Shown here piece after piece: positions 14,207 through 21,909 of a DNA stretch of 28,406 nt. The DNA is taken from the NCBI GenBank assembly GCA_041747435.1, contig JBGTFE010000112.1, positions 1 to 28,406 on the forward strand, read 5' to 3'. Both the position numbers and the translations under genes were made by a program. Each line of letters starts with the position of its first letter. Within the stretch, counting starts at the first letter, position 1. This DNA comes from JBGTFE01 sp041747435 (lineage in GTDB: Bacteria; Acidobacteriota; Blastocatellia; Pyrinomonadales; Pyrinomonadaceae). The notes beneath the pieces are model-generated. The model saw only the letters and a list, made by a program, of their open reading frames with translations, did not search any database and had not been told where the DNA came from.

Positions 14207-15121
14207 CTAATGTCCTCCAGCCAAAAAATGTCTGCCGAGCAAATACAGCAGCGGGAAAAGAAAGATCCATACGATATCGACAAAGTGCCAATAAAGACCC
14301 GAAATTTCTACCGGTGAATAATATTCGGCAGAATAAATTCCCGTCCACGCTTTGTAAACAAGCCACGTCATTATTATCAGTCCGACGACCATGTGAAGCG
14401 CGTGCAAACCCGTCATCACAAAATATATCCAGAAGAATATCCGCACTTTATCGGTGAACTTCGCGTTATCGTATTCACCGTTCGTAAAATAACCGAGCCT
14501 CTCATATTCGGTCAAATAACCCGCCTTTTGCGCTTCGAGCACGATCTTTACGCCGTCCGGATCGTTCCACCGAAAATCGCCACGCGGATTCGCATGATGT
14601 TCTTCAGTTTTTGCGGCTTCCTTTTCAGACGCGATCACCGCCGTTTCAAAAGGAAGCAGTACGGCAGAACTTTCTTTCTTTTCTTCTTTATGCTCTTTTA
14701 CTTTCTTATTCCAGCCCGTGATTGGAACAAGTCCGTGATGATATTTATCCGAATATTCAAAATATTTTACGCCCAAAAACGTCGCGCCGAACACCATCGT
14801 CAGAAGGATCAATATCACCTGCATATTTCGGTTGCCTTTCTGCGCGTAGTAAACGGTGAGCGCCATCGTCAAACTGCTGACGATCAAAACGAGCGTGTTG
14901 GCAAAACCCATAACCACGTCAAGGTGATTACTGCCGGCGGCAAATGCCATCGGAAATCTTTGACGGAATACGAGATAAACCGTAAAAAGCCCGCCGAAAA
15001 ACATGATTTCCTGGACGAGAAACATCCACATTCCGATCGAAACGCTCTCTTCCTGCTGCTTCATGTCTTCAAACTGATGTTGAAGACCGGGCGGATGATA
15101 TTCGTGTTCGTGTCCTTCCAT
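14207..15121 (-). CDS. coxC: Cytochrome c oxidase subunit III with a hydrophilic insertion
   Basis: This 304-residue protein has the heme-copper oxidase subunit III pattern: GMWMFLVQEIMFFGGLF at the first helix, then helices at about 68-92 and 101-118, and after the insert FFWIYFVMTGLHALHMVVGL and YWHFVDIVWIFLFPLLYLL. Between residues about 134 and 226 is a charged segment (KKVKEHKEEKKE, EKEAAKTEEHHANPRG, LTEYERLGYFTNGEYD), where ordinary bacterial subunit III has a short loop. The insert looks soluble and partly disordered. Subunit III supports proton uptake and stability of the core. The gene lies between coxA (12 bases) and coxD (3 bases). Confidence 0.93.
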   Translation of the reverse strand: MEGHEHEYHPPGLQHQFEDMKQQEESVSIGMWMFLVQEIMFFGGLFTVYLVFRQRFPMAFAAGSNHLDVVMGFANTLVLIVSSLTMALTVYYAQKGNRNMQVILILLTMVFGATFLGVKYFEYSDKYHHGLVPITGWNKKVKEHKEEKKESSAVLLPFETAVIASEKEAAKTEEHHANPRGDFRWNDPDGVKIVLEAQKAGYLTEYERLGYFTNGEYDNAKFTDKVRIFFWIYFVMTGLHALHMVVGLIIMTWLVYKAWTGIYSAEYYSPVEISGLYWHFVDIVWIFLFPLLYLLGRHFLAGGH

Positions 15122-15133
15122 AATTCAGTATTG

Positions 15134-16804
15134 TTATAAAACCGTCGTCTCCGCGTCGCGTTTTCGCGCTTCTTCCAGATCGAGTCCGCTTTCTTCGCCA
15201 AATTCATACGCTTCCCAGGTAACGATCGGCGTGTGTTCGAAATTTTCGGTCGGCGGCGGGCTCGAAGTTCGCCATTCCAGTCCCGGATGCATCCACGGAT
15301 TCGCCTCCGCCTTTTTACCGAAGAAAAATGAATACGTCAGATAGATCGCCGGAAGCAGCATCCCGATTCCCAAAATCGACGCGCCCGCCGTTGAAAAAAT
15401 ATTCAACACTTGCCACTCAGGCGGATACGAAGCATAACGGCGCGGCATTCCAAGATAACCGAGAATGAATTGCGGGAAAAACGTCAAATTAAATCCGGCA
15501 AAAACGAGCATTGCGGAAATCTTTCCCCAAAATTCCGAATACATCTTGCCAGTCATCTTCGACCACCAGTAATGAATTCCGCCAAGATAAGCCAAAACCT
15601 GTCCGCCGACCATTACGTAATGAAAATGCGCGACGATAAAATATGTGTCCGTTAAATGAACGGTCAGCCCGATCGAGCCGAGAAACAATCCGGTCAATCC
15701 GCCGATCAAAAATAAGCCGATAAAAAATATTCCGTAAAGCATCGGCGTATCGTAAGAGATCGAGCCTTTATAGAGCGTCGCCGCCCAGTTAAAGACTTTG
15801 ATCGCCGACGGAACAGCAACGACCATCGTCAAAAACGAAAACACAAGACCGGCGTAGATCGATTGCCCGCTGACGAACATATGATGTCCCCAAACGAGAA
15901 ATCCGAAAACGGCGATCGCGATCGATGAAAATGCGATAAATTCGTAGCCGAAGATCTTTTTGCGCGAAAAATTCGAGATCAATTCCGAGATGACGCCCAT
16001 TCCCGGCAGGATCATAATGTAAACCGCCGGATGCGAATAAAACCAAAAAAGATGTTGAAACAGGATCGGATCGCCGCCGATCGCGGGATCGAAAATTCCG
16101 ATTCGCCCAAATCTCTCGATAGCCAAAAGCAAAAGCGTAATGGCGATCACAGGCGTTCCGAGGATCATCACCAGCGAAGTTGCGTAATGCGCCCAGACAA
16201 AAAGCGGCATTCGGAACCAAGTCATACCGGGCGCGCGCATAGTGTGAACCGTGACGATGAAATTCAAACCCGTAAGGATCGACGAAAATCCGTTAATAAA
16301 GATACCGATTCCGGTCGCCATCACATAGCTGTTCGAAAACGTCGTCGAATACGGCGTGTAGAACGTCCAACCGGTATCGACGCCGCCCTGCATCATCGCC
16401 CAAAGCGCGAGCGCGCCGCCGATCCAATATAAATAAAGGCTCAATAGATTGACGCGCGGAAGCGCCAGATCCTTCGCGCCGATCATTATCGGGAGCAAGA
16501 AATTACCTAGAATTGCAGGAATTGACGGGATCAAAAAGAAGAAAACCATTATCACGCCGTGCTGTGTGAAAACGCGGTTGTAAGTTCCCGATTCGAGCAG
16601 ATCACTCGCCGGCGTCAGAAGTTCGAGGCGAATCAGCGAGGCGTAAACGCCGCCCATCATAAAAAACGCCGAAACCGTCAAAAGATACATTATCGCGATG
16701 CGCTTGTGATCTTTTGTCAGCAGCCACGACTTTAAGCTGAAACCGTTTGTAAGATAATTAACCTTTGGTTCCTCGATATTTCCTTTTGCATCAACGTTTT
16801 GCAT
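15134..16804 (-). CDS. coxA: Cytochrome c oxidase subunit I, A2 type (YSHP)
   Basis: This 556-residue catalytic subunit reduces O2 at the haem a3/CuB site. Haem a ligands are H82 and H395 and the haem a3 ligand is H393 (VAHFHY). CuB ligands are H258, H307 and H308, and Y262 is placed for the His-Tyr cross-link. Instead of the usual GHPEVY, the sequence is Y256-S257-H258-P259-A260-V261-Y262. The YSHP motif defines the A2 subfamily known from the Rhodothermus marinus caa3 oxidase, where Tyr-Ser replaces the D-channel Glu. The channel-entry Asp (D112, GAKDLALPR) and K-channel Lys (K336, AIKVFNW) are kept. It sits between coxB and coxC in the operon. It is an inner-membrane protein with about 12 helices. 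Confidence 0.97.
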   Translation of the reverse strand: MQNVDAKGNIEEPKVNYLTNGFSLKSWLLTKDHKRIAIMYLLTVSAFFMMGGVYASLIRLELLTPASDLLESGTYNRVFTQHGVIMVFFFLIPSIPAILGNFLLPIMIGAKDLALPRVNLLSLYLYWIGGALALWAMMQGGVDTGWTFYTPYSTTFSNSYVMATGIGIFINGFSSILTGLNFIVTVHTMRAPGMTWFRMPLFVWAHYATSLVMILGTPVIAITLLLLAIERFGRIGIFDPAIGGDPILFQHLFWFYSHPAVYIMILPGMGVISELISNFSRKKIFGYEFIAFSSIAIAVFGFLVWGHHMFVSGQSIYAGLVFSFLTMVVAVPSAIKVFNWAATLYKGSISYDTPMLYGIFFIGLFLIGGLTGLFLGSIGLTVHLTDTYFIVAHFHYVMVGGQVLAYLGGIHYWWSKMTGKMYSEFWGKISAMLVFAGFNLTFFPQFILGYLGMPRRYASYPPEWQVLNIFSTAGASILGIGMLLPAIYLTYSFFFGKKAEANPWMHPGLEWRTSSPPPTENFEHTPIVTWEAYEFGEESGLDLEEARKRDAETTVL

Positions 16805-16807
16805 AAA

Positions 16808-17824
16808 CTATTTACCACCTTTCGCCGGCTCGGTCTTGGGCGCGCTCAATTCAGCCGGCGGAGTTGATGTTCCGCCCGTCGGCGCGACGCCGCTTAGAGA
16901 TTTTATGTATGCCACAAGTGAAACGAGCTGCTCTTCCGTAACCTGACCCTTGAAGGTTGGCATGATCGGCTGGTAGCCTTCGACGACCTGTCCCGACGGA
17001 TTCAAGATCGAATTTCGAATGTATTCGTCATCGGCTCTCACCGTTTGCCCGCCGACGAGTTTGATATCCGTGCCGTATATTCCTTCGAGCTTTGCGCCGC
17101 GCTGCTGCGGTCCGCCGGCATGGCACGACGCGCAGCCGAGTTTGTTTTCAAACAGATCCTTTCCCGCTTCGACCGGCGTTTGTCCCGAAATACTTCCGCT
17201 CAGCCAATTGTCAAAATCGCGCTGCTCCATTACGTAAACATAGCCGCCCATTCCCGAATGATTCAAACCGCAATATTCCGCGCAAAACATATGATATTTT
17301 CCAGGCTTCGTCGCTTCAAACCAGATATGCGTGTAGCGTCCCGGAATTACATCCGCCTTGGCTCGAAACGCCGGAACATACAGATCGTGAAGCACGTCTT
17401 CGGTCGTCATCGTCAGCTCGATCTTGCGACCGATAGGAATATGCAGCTCATTTATCTCACGCTGCCCGGTTCCGTGTTGAAACTTCCACATCCATTGTTT
17501 TCCGACGACGTAGATCTCCATCGTATCTTTCGGTATGCGAAATTGATTGTAATAAACGATCGCGCCGCCAAGAAAGATCGTCATCGAAATTACGAATGGA
17601 ATAAACGACCAGAGCAATTCCAGCGGCACGGAGCCGTGAATTTCGGGCGGCGTTGCGTATTTGTCGGTCTCGCGGTATCTGACGACAAAATAAACGACAC
17701 CCGCAACGATGCCGACCGTAAAGATCACGCTGATCAAGATCAAATAGAAATAGAGCCCGTCGACCTCCCACGCGAAGGTGGATGCCTGTTCAGGAAATAG
17801 CGGAACCCATTGACTCTCTTGCAT
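16808..17824 (-). CDS. coxB: Cytochrome c oxidase subunit II with fused cytochrome c domain (caa3 type)
   Basis: This 338-residue protein has two membrane helices (about 24-47 and 72-92) followed by a cupredoxin domain with a complete CuA site: H146, C181, E183, C185, H189 and M192 (FCAEYCGLNHSGM). Residues about 215-312 form a cytochrome c domain with C231-A-S-C-H235 and a probable axial Met at 289 (IMPTF). The tail is Pro-rich. The fusion defines a caa3-type oxidase that takes electrons through its own haem c, here probably from ActE or ActA of alternative complex III. It starts 12 bases after the Sco gene and ends three bases before coxA. Confidence 0.96.
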   Translation of the reverse strand: MQESQWVPLFPEQASTFAWEVDGLYFYLILISVIFTVGIVAGVVYFVVRYRETDKYATPPEIHGSVPLELLWSFIPFVISMTIFLGGAIVYYNQFRIPKDTMEIYVVGKQWMWKFQHGTGQREINELHIPIGRKIELTMTTEDVLHDLYVPAFRAKADVIPGRYTHIWFEATKPGKYHMFCAEYCGLNHSGMGGYVYVMEQRDFDNWLSGSISGQTPVEAGKDLFENKLGCASCHAGGPQQRGAKLEGIYGTDIKLVGGQTVRADDEYIRNSILNPSGQVVEGYQPIMPTFKGQVTEEQLVSLVAYIKSLSGVAPTGGTSTPPAELSAPKTEPAKGGK

Positions 17825-17836
17825 AATTTCTGAAAT

Positions 17837-18742
17837 CTAAACTAAATTCCTGTCCTTTTTCTTATTGCGCCGCCAAAACATAAAAATCATACCGCCAAGC
17901 AAACAGATCGTCGCGATGCCGGCGAGCCGCATCACTCTCAAAACTACAAGTCCGTATTTTCCGGTCGATGGATCATAATGAAAACAATATAGATAAAGCT
18001 GCTCCGCCGGATTTCCGATCTTGCCCTGAGCCGATTCCATAATGCCGAATTTCAAATCTCTCGGCTGATAATTGATCCCGTAAAAATAACGCGCTAATTT
18101 CCCATCCGGCGTCACGATCATAATTCCGCCGGCGTGCGCAAACTGATCGGTCGCTTCGTCAAAATGATAATTAAACCCGACCGCCTCGGTCACTTTGTCA
18201 ATCTCTCTTTGTGTGCCGGTCAAAAAATGCCAGCCGTTTTCCGAATCTTTGCGTTCATATCGCGCCACGTAACTCGCCTTCTTGTTCTTGACGAGATCCG
18301 GCTTTTCGTTTTCTCGCGCGTCAAAGCTTATTGCGATTACGTCAAATTCCTTTCCGGCATCGAACGAAATTCCTTTTAAACTTCCCGTCAAACCATTCAA
18401 AACTTCGTTGCAAAGCATCGGACATTCGTAATAAACCAGCGCGAGAATTACCGGTTTTCCTTTGCCGAAAAACTCGCGAAGCCGTACGACCTTACCGTTT
18501 GCATCCTTAAATTCGGCTTCGAGCGGCAGCGACGAATCGAGTTTTTGCTCAATGCCGACGTTTGCCAGCTGCCTTGGCAAACCGGTCGTCGTATCCTGCG
18601 ACGGATCGTATGTTCGCGGCGCGTAAAGCGGCGAATTGTAATGCTCGGACTTTTGCGCCGCAGCATTCAAAAACATCAAAGAACCGATCAAAACCAAAAG
18701 TATCAGTTTCAAAACCGCTGAAATTGCTGAACTTTTTTTCAT
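17837..18742 (-). CDS. SCO1/SenC-family copper chaperone for the oxidase
   Basis: This 301-residue protein has an N-terminal hydrophobic signal or anchor (LKLILLVLIGSLMFLNAAA) and a thioredoxin-like Sco domain with the copper-binding C107-P-M-L-C111 (YYECPMLCNEV) and the distant H203 (DQFAHAGG). A C-terminal membrane helix (about 272-292, LAGIATICLLGGMIFMFW) precedes a basic tail, so it is probably held in the inner membrane facing the periplasm. Sco delivers copper to, or reduces, the CuA site of subunit II, and coxB is the next gene. ATG 18742 is preferred to an in-frame TTG five codons upstream, although an AAGGA lies closer to the TTG. Confidence 0.92.
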   Translation of the reverse strand: MKKSSAISAVLKLILLVLIGSLMFLNAAAQKSEHYNSPLYAPRTYDPSQDTTTGLPRQLANVGIEQKLDSSLPLEAEFKDANGKVVRLREFFGKGKPVILALVYYECPMLCNEVLNGLTGSLKGISFDAGKEFDVIAISFDARENEKPDLVKNKKASYVARYERKDSENGWHFLTGTQREIDKVTEAVGFNYHFDEATDQFAHAGGIMIVTPDGKLARYFYGINYQPRDLKFGIMESAQGKIGNPAEQLYLYCFHYDPSTGKYGLVVLRVMRLAGIATICLLGGMIFMFWRRNKKKDRNLV

Positions 18743-18787
18743 TTTACAAAAAACCAAATCCTTTTTTAATCCCGCCGGGGAATCGCT

Positions 18788-19321
18788 TTATCTTCTCGTA
18801 TCGGTTTTTGTTCGCCCCGCGCTTGAAGCGGAGACGAACCGGCGCGATTCTTCGTACTTTTTCTGCGCCGCTTCGTCCGATTTCTCCGCAGCAGCTTCTT
18901 CCAAAAATCTTTCTTTCGCCTCGTCTATCGGCAGCGTGATCACCGTTCCCGTCTTTGGATCTTTCTGTCCAACTTCCCATTCCTTTTTCCATTGCTCGTG
19001 CAAAACACGCCATTCGGCTTGCGGATCGAGCAGTTCCAAATTTATGCGACCATTCAAACCGTCAAGTCCGAAACCCGGCGCAAGCTGCAAACGCGGTTCC
19101 GGCGGCAGGCGCTCTTCGCGGTCGAGCATCATCGGACCTCCCTGATCTTTTGTCGCCTTCGCATCGTTTTCCATTACGTATTCGAGCCACCACATCAAAG
19201 CGAACGTGATCACGATAAGAAGGAACAAGCCGACGCCAAAAATAATAATGCCCTTCATCCCGATGATGTTTCTTTCATACGGGCTGTCGAAATTAACAAA
19301 GGATTTTTCGTGTTTCGCCAT
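18788..19321 (-). CDS. One-helix membrane protein of the act-cox locus, function unknown
   Basis: This 177-residue protein starts at ATG 19321, just after a heptad repeat whose last GGA is four to six bases upstream. A longer open frame through the repeat and into actF is spurious. Residues about 21-44 form one membrane helix (MKGIIIFGVGLFLLIVITFALMWW in outline). The soluble part has a Pro/Arg stretch (EERLPPEPRLQ), a helix with LLDPQAEWRVLHEQWKKEW, and TGTVITLPIDEAKERFLEEA. I recall the EPRLQ ... IPID(x)A pattern from small proteins beside SCO and oxidase genes in acidobacteria. By position, between actF and sco, it may be an accessory subunit of alternative complex III or its oxidase supercomplex. 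The C-terminus is charged and disordered-looking. Confidence 0.7.
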   Translation of the reverse strand: MAKHEKSFVNFDSPYERNIIGMKGIIIFGVGLFLLIVITFALMWWLEYVMENDAKATKDQGGPMMLDREERLPPEPRLQLAPGFGLDGLNGRINLELLDPQAEWRVLHEQWKKEWEVGQKDPKTGTVITLPIDEAKERFLEEAAAEKSDEAAQKKYEESRRFVSASSAGRTKTDTRR

Positions 19322-19356
19322 AAATCCAAAATCGCAAATCCAAAATCCAAAATTGG
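19322..19356. repeat. Five-unit heptanucleotide array exactly filling the actF-orf177 spacer
   Basis: The units are AAATCCA, AAATCGC, AAATCCA, AAATCCA, AAATTGG. The array starts on the base next to the ATG of the one-helix protein gene and ends on the base next to the actF stop, so the 35-base spacer is nothing but the repeat. On the minus strand each unit contributes a GGATTT-like motif, and the last one could act as a weak ribosome site. Confidence 0.85.
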
Positions 19357-20580
19357 CTAATGCCCTTTTCCGTGCTCGATGGCATTTTCCAAAAACGGAT
19401 CGTTTACCGGAACGAGCGGATATTTTTGAAGCTCCCGGAAAAACGCCCAGAGCCAAATTCCGCCGACCGCGATCGGCGCGGCAATGTCGAGCCAACTAAT
19501 GTGAAACGCCCAAATTTCGCCGTGAGCCGTTGTGCGCGGGCTCGGACCGATCATATAAAACATATCTACCAGCCGCAGCGCGAGAATAAAGATCGCTAAT
19601 CCCGCCAGATACTTCGCATTGCGCTTGACGTCACGCGAAAGCAAAACCAAAAACGGAAACGCAAAATGAAACAAGATCAAGAGCACGCCGATCACGCCCC
19701 AAGTGCCTTTCATTCGCGTGAGATACCAAACAGTTTCTTCCGGCAAATTCCCCGACCAAATGATCAAAAACTGCGAAAAATTAAAGTACGCCCAGACCAT
19801 CGTCAACGCCAACATCAATTTGCCGATGTCGTGAAAATGCCGCCTGCCGAAGACGCGATTCATCGGCGCTTTATCCGCAAGCAGCGCCATGATCACAACC
19901 ACAAAACAAAAACAGCTCAGCGCCCATCCGGCGGTATAAAGAAAGCCCCACATCGTCGAAAACCAATGCGGATCGAGCGACATTGTCCAGTCGATGGATG
20001 CAAAACTCACGATCAGAACATAGAACACCATCGTCGGACCGGAAAATGCGCTTGCCCTTCCCAGAAATTTTGCGGACTCTTCATAATTCGCCGCCGCATC
20101 CTGGCTTTGCGACCATTTATTCAAAAGAAACTGTATTATCCACCACAAAAGAAAATACAAAATCGTCCGCGCGATAAACCACATCGGTGTCAGATACCAT
20201 CCGCGATGCTGGATCACGGGATCGTCCTGCAAATGCGCCCATTCGTAAAGAATTGAAACGCCCGCCATGATCGGAATAAACAAAAGAAAAATAACCGGAA
20301 TCGTCCGCGAGCCCGCTTCGAGAATTCTGCGAGTTACAACGCCCCACGCGCCGCCCGTCAAATACTGCAAAAGCAAAATTCCGATCGAACCGATTCCGAT
20401 CCCGCCCCAAAAAATGACACCGAGAAGCCACGAGCGAACAACCTGTTCGCGCTGTTCAGGCGTGCCGATAAGAGCAACGATCAAAATAATTAACGTCAAG
20501 ACGCCGCCTATTCCCAAGGCGATCGTCTGCCAGCGGTTGATCTCTGACGGCGGCTGAAATGTTGTATTTACTTCAGTCAT
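19357..20580 (-). CDS. actF: Alternative complex III subunit ActF (NrfD-like membrane subunit)
   Basis: This 407-residue, strongly hydrophobic protein has about ten membrane helices, matching ActF, the second NrfD/PsrC-like quinone-side subunit of alternative complex III. Recognisable segments are QREQVVRSWLLGVIFWGGIG, YLTGGAWGVVTRRILEAGSR, SFASIDWTMSLDPHWFSTMWG, FHDIGKLMLALTMVWAYFNF and SQFLIIWSGNLPEETVWYL, all familiar from acidobacterial and Bacteroidetes ActF. The ATG follows the actE stop with no gap. ActF and ActC form the membrane core that is thought to bind quinol or move protons. The stop abuts a heptad repeat. Confidence 0.93.
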   Translation of the reverse strand: MTEVNTTFQPPSEINRWQTIALGIGGVLTLIILIVALIGTPEQREQVVRSWLLGVIFWGGIGIGSIGILLLQYLTGGAWGVVTRRILEAGSRTIPVIFLLFIPIMAGVSILYEWAHLQDDPVIQHRGWYLTPMWFIARTILYFLLWWIIQFLLNKWSQSQDAAANYEESAKFLGRASAFSGPTMVFYVLIVSFASIDWTMSLDPHWFSTMWGFLYTAGWALSCFCFVVVIMALLADKAPMNRVFGRRHFHDIGKLMLALTMVWAYFNFSQFLIIWSGNLPEETVWYLTRMKGTWGVIGVLLILFHFAFPFLVLLSRDVKRNAKYLAGLAIFILALRLVDMFYMIGPSPRTTAHGEIWAFHISWLDIAAPIAVGGIWLWAFFRELQKYPLVPVNDPFLENAIEHGKGH

Positions 20581-21264
20581 TTATTTTTGATCCTCAGTCG
20601 GCTTCGTCGAAATTTTTACGGCGTTCGGATTCTGACTCAGCTGTAAAGTCCTGATATACGCCACGATAGCCCAGCGGTCAGCCGGCTGGATTTGCGATGC
20701 GTAGCTGTTCATTTTGCCCCAACCGTTTGTCATAACGTCAAAGAAGTGTCCGACGGGCGCATTTCGCAAACGATCGTCGTGATACGTCGGCGGTTGCGGA
20801 AATCCGCGGCGAACAACCATCCCGTCGCCGCCGCCGTTCGGTCCGTGACAGACGATACAATAAATGTTGTAACGATCCTGTCCACGATCGACCAGCTCTT
20901 TTGTAATCGGCATCGGAAATTTTTCGATGTCGTTCGGGAAGCTCGTAACAAGCGTGTTTCCCGATGCATCGGTCGTGGATTCAACTGCGGCGTTTAAATC
21001 GGCATTTTCTTTTTTTCCGGTAAAGAAAACCTTATCCTCCCGCAAAAATCCGCGCGGAATCGTTCCTTCCGGCAAGTCTCTCATTGCTTTCTTGTCGCTG
21101 AAAAAATCGCTTTTTTTGTAAGCCTTGTATCGCGGCTGATCCTGCATATCGTAGCGGCAACCCACGGCAAGTAAGCAGAAGGCGGAAAGCAGAAGACAGA
21201 AAATTATCCTTCTTGCCGACCTCTGACCACTGACCACTGACCACCGACCACTATTCCTCGACAT
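20581..21264 (-). CDS. actE: Alternative complex III subunit ActE (monohaem cytochrome c lipoprotein)
   Basis: This 227-residue protein starts at ATG 21264, just behind a textbook AGGAGG, and overlaps the end of actD by 14 bases. The signal peptide (RRIIFCLLLSAFCLLAVGC) ends in a lipobox-like A-V-G-C36, so it is probably a lipoprotein. The cytochrome c domain has C136-I-V-C-H140 and a probable Met ligand near 185 (GWGKMNSYA), with ADRWAIVAYIRTLQLSQ at the end, typical of cytochrome c class I. ActE sits beside pentahaem ActA and passes electrons on toward the oxidase. Unusually, the n-region and signal peptide are encoded by two heptanucleotide arrays. Confidence 0.93.
   Translation of the reverse strand: MSRNSGRWSVVSGQRSARRIIFCLLLSAFCLLAVGCRYDMQDQPRYKAYKKSDFFSDKKAMRDLPEGTIPRGFLREDKVFFTGKKENADLNAAVESTTDASGNTLVTSFPNDIEKFPMPITKELVDRGQDRYNIYCIVCHGPNGGGDGMVVRRGFPQPPTYHDDRLRNAPVGHFFDVMTNGWGKMNSYASQIQPADRWAIVAYIRTLQLSQNPNAVKISTKPTEDQK
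21175..21250. repeat. Two heptanucleotide arrays inside the 5' coding end of actE
   Basis: 21216-21250 is five units (CCGACCT, CTGACCA three times, CCGACCA) and ends on the base next to the actD stop codon. 21175-21209 is four clear units (GCAGAAG, GCGGAAA, GCAGAAG, ACAGAAA) plus a degenerate fifth. A six-base spacer separates them. On the coding strand the first gives the polar S-V-V-S-G-Q-R start and the second gives the 7-residue repeat F-C-L-L-L-S-A / F-C-L-L-A-V-G of the signal peptide. Confidence 0.85.
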
Positions 21265-21784
21265 CAAAAACCTCCTGCGCCTCCAGACTTTCCATAAACT
21301 CGCGCGTTTTTTCGTATTCGAACAGCGGATCTTTTTTCTCGATCACCAAAAAGAATTTTTCCCTTGTTGCCAGCGCAAAACGCGGCACGTTAAAAACCGG
21401 ATGATACGGTCGCGGCAAACCGTTCAGAAGCAGCATTCCGAAAACAGCCGTAAACGCCGCGAAAAGAATTGTCAGCTCGTAAGCCGGCGGAATAAACGAC
21501 GGAAGGCTAAAAAACGGACGACCACCGACGTTTATCGGATATTCAATAACGTGCACAAAATACTGCAAGCCCAAACCGGTCATCAATCCCGTTACGCCGC
21601 CGCCGAGAACCAGATACGGCAAAACGCTTCGCCTGATCCCGAGAGCCTCGTCAATTTCATGAAGCGGAAACGGCGTAAAGGCGTCGGTATTTCTATATCC
21701 CGCATCGCGAACCAGTCTCGCGGCGTCGACCAACTCGGTCGCCGTATCAAATTCCGCCATTATTCCGTAAATTTTCTTCTCCAT
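21251..21784 (-). CDS. actD: Alternative complex III subunit ActD (DUF3341)
   Basis: This 177-residue protein starts at ATG 21784 with MEKKIYGIMAEFDTATELVD, the standard DUF3341 opening: a small ferredoxin-like head containing DAARLVRDAGYRNTDAFTPF and PLHEIDEALG. Two membrane helices follow (about 53-75, VLPYLVLGGGVTGLMTGLGL, and about 99-122, YELTILFAAFTAVFGMLLL). A soluble tail includes NVPRFALATREKFFLVIE. ActD is a peripheral membrane-bound subunit without cofactors that packs against ActC and ActF. A 125-base gap separates it from actC, and the frame is open 18 codons upstream without family-like sequence. Its last 14 bases overlap actE. Confidence 0.92.
   Translation of the reverse strand: MEKKIYGIMAEFDTATELVDAARLVRDAGYRNTDAFTPFPLHEIDEALGIRRSVLPYLVLGGGVTGLMTGLGLQYFVHVIEYPINVGGRPFFSLPSFIPPAYELTILFAAFTAVFGMLLLNGLPRPYHPVFNVPRFALATREKFFLVIEKKDPLFEYEKTREFMESLEAQEVFDVEE
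21271..21276 (-). promoter_or_regulatory. Strong Shine-Dalgarno site of actE inside actD
   Basis: AGGAGG on the minus strand, six bases before ATG 21264 and within the actD coding sequence. It shows that translation of actE really begins ahead of the heptad arrays, so those arrays are translated. Confidence 0.85.
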
Positions 21785-21909
21785 AAACGCAATTTTTAGT
21801 TCGCAGTCAATCCCGAATGCCGGCGGACCGATCGGCAAGGGTGAGTTGCCGTTTTGTGTTTCGCCCGCGAACGCGCAAAACCGACTGCGAAAAACGATCC
21901 TGCAAAATC

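Noticed and set aside
19322..19495. N-terminal extension of the one-helix protein reading through the heptad array into actF
   Set aside because: It is out of frame with actF and repeat-derived. ATG 19321 just after the array suits the protein and its helix.
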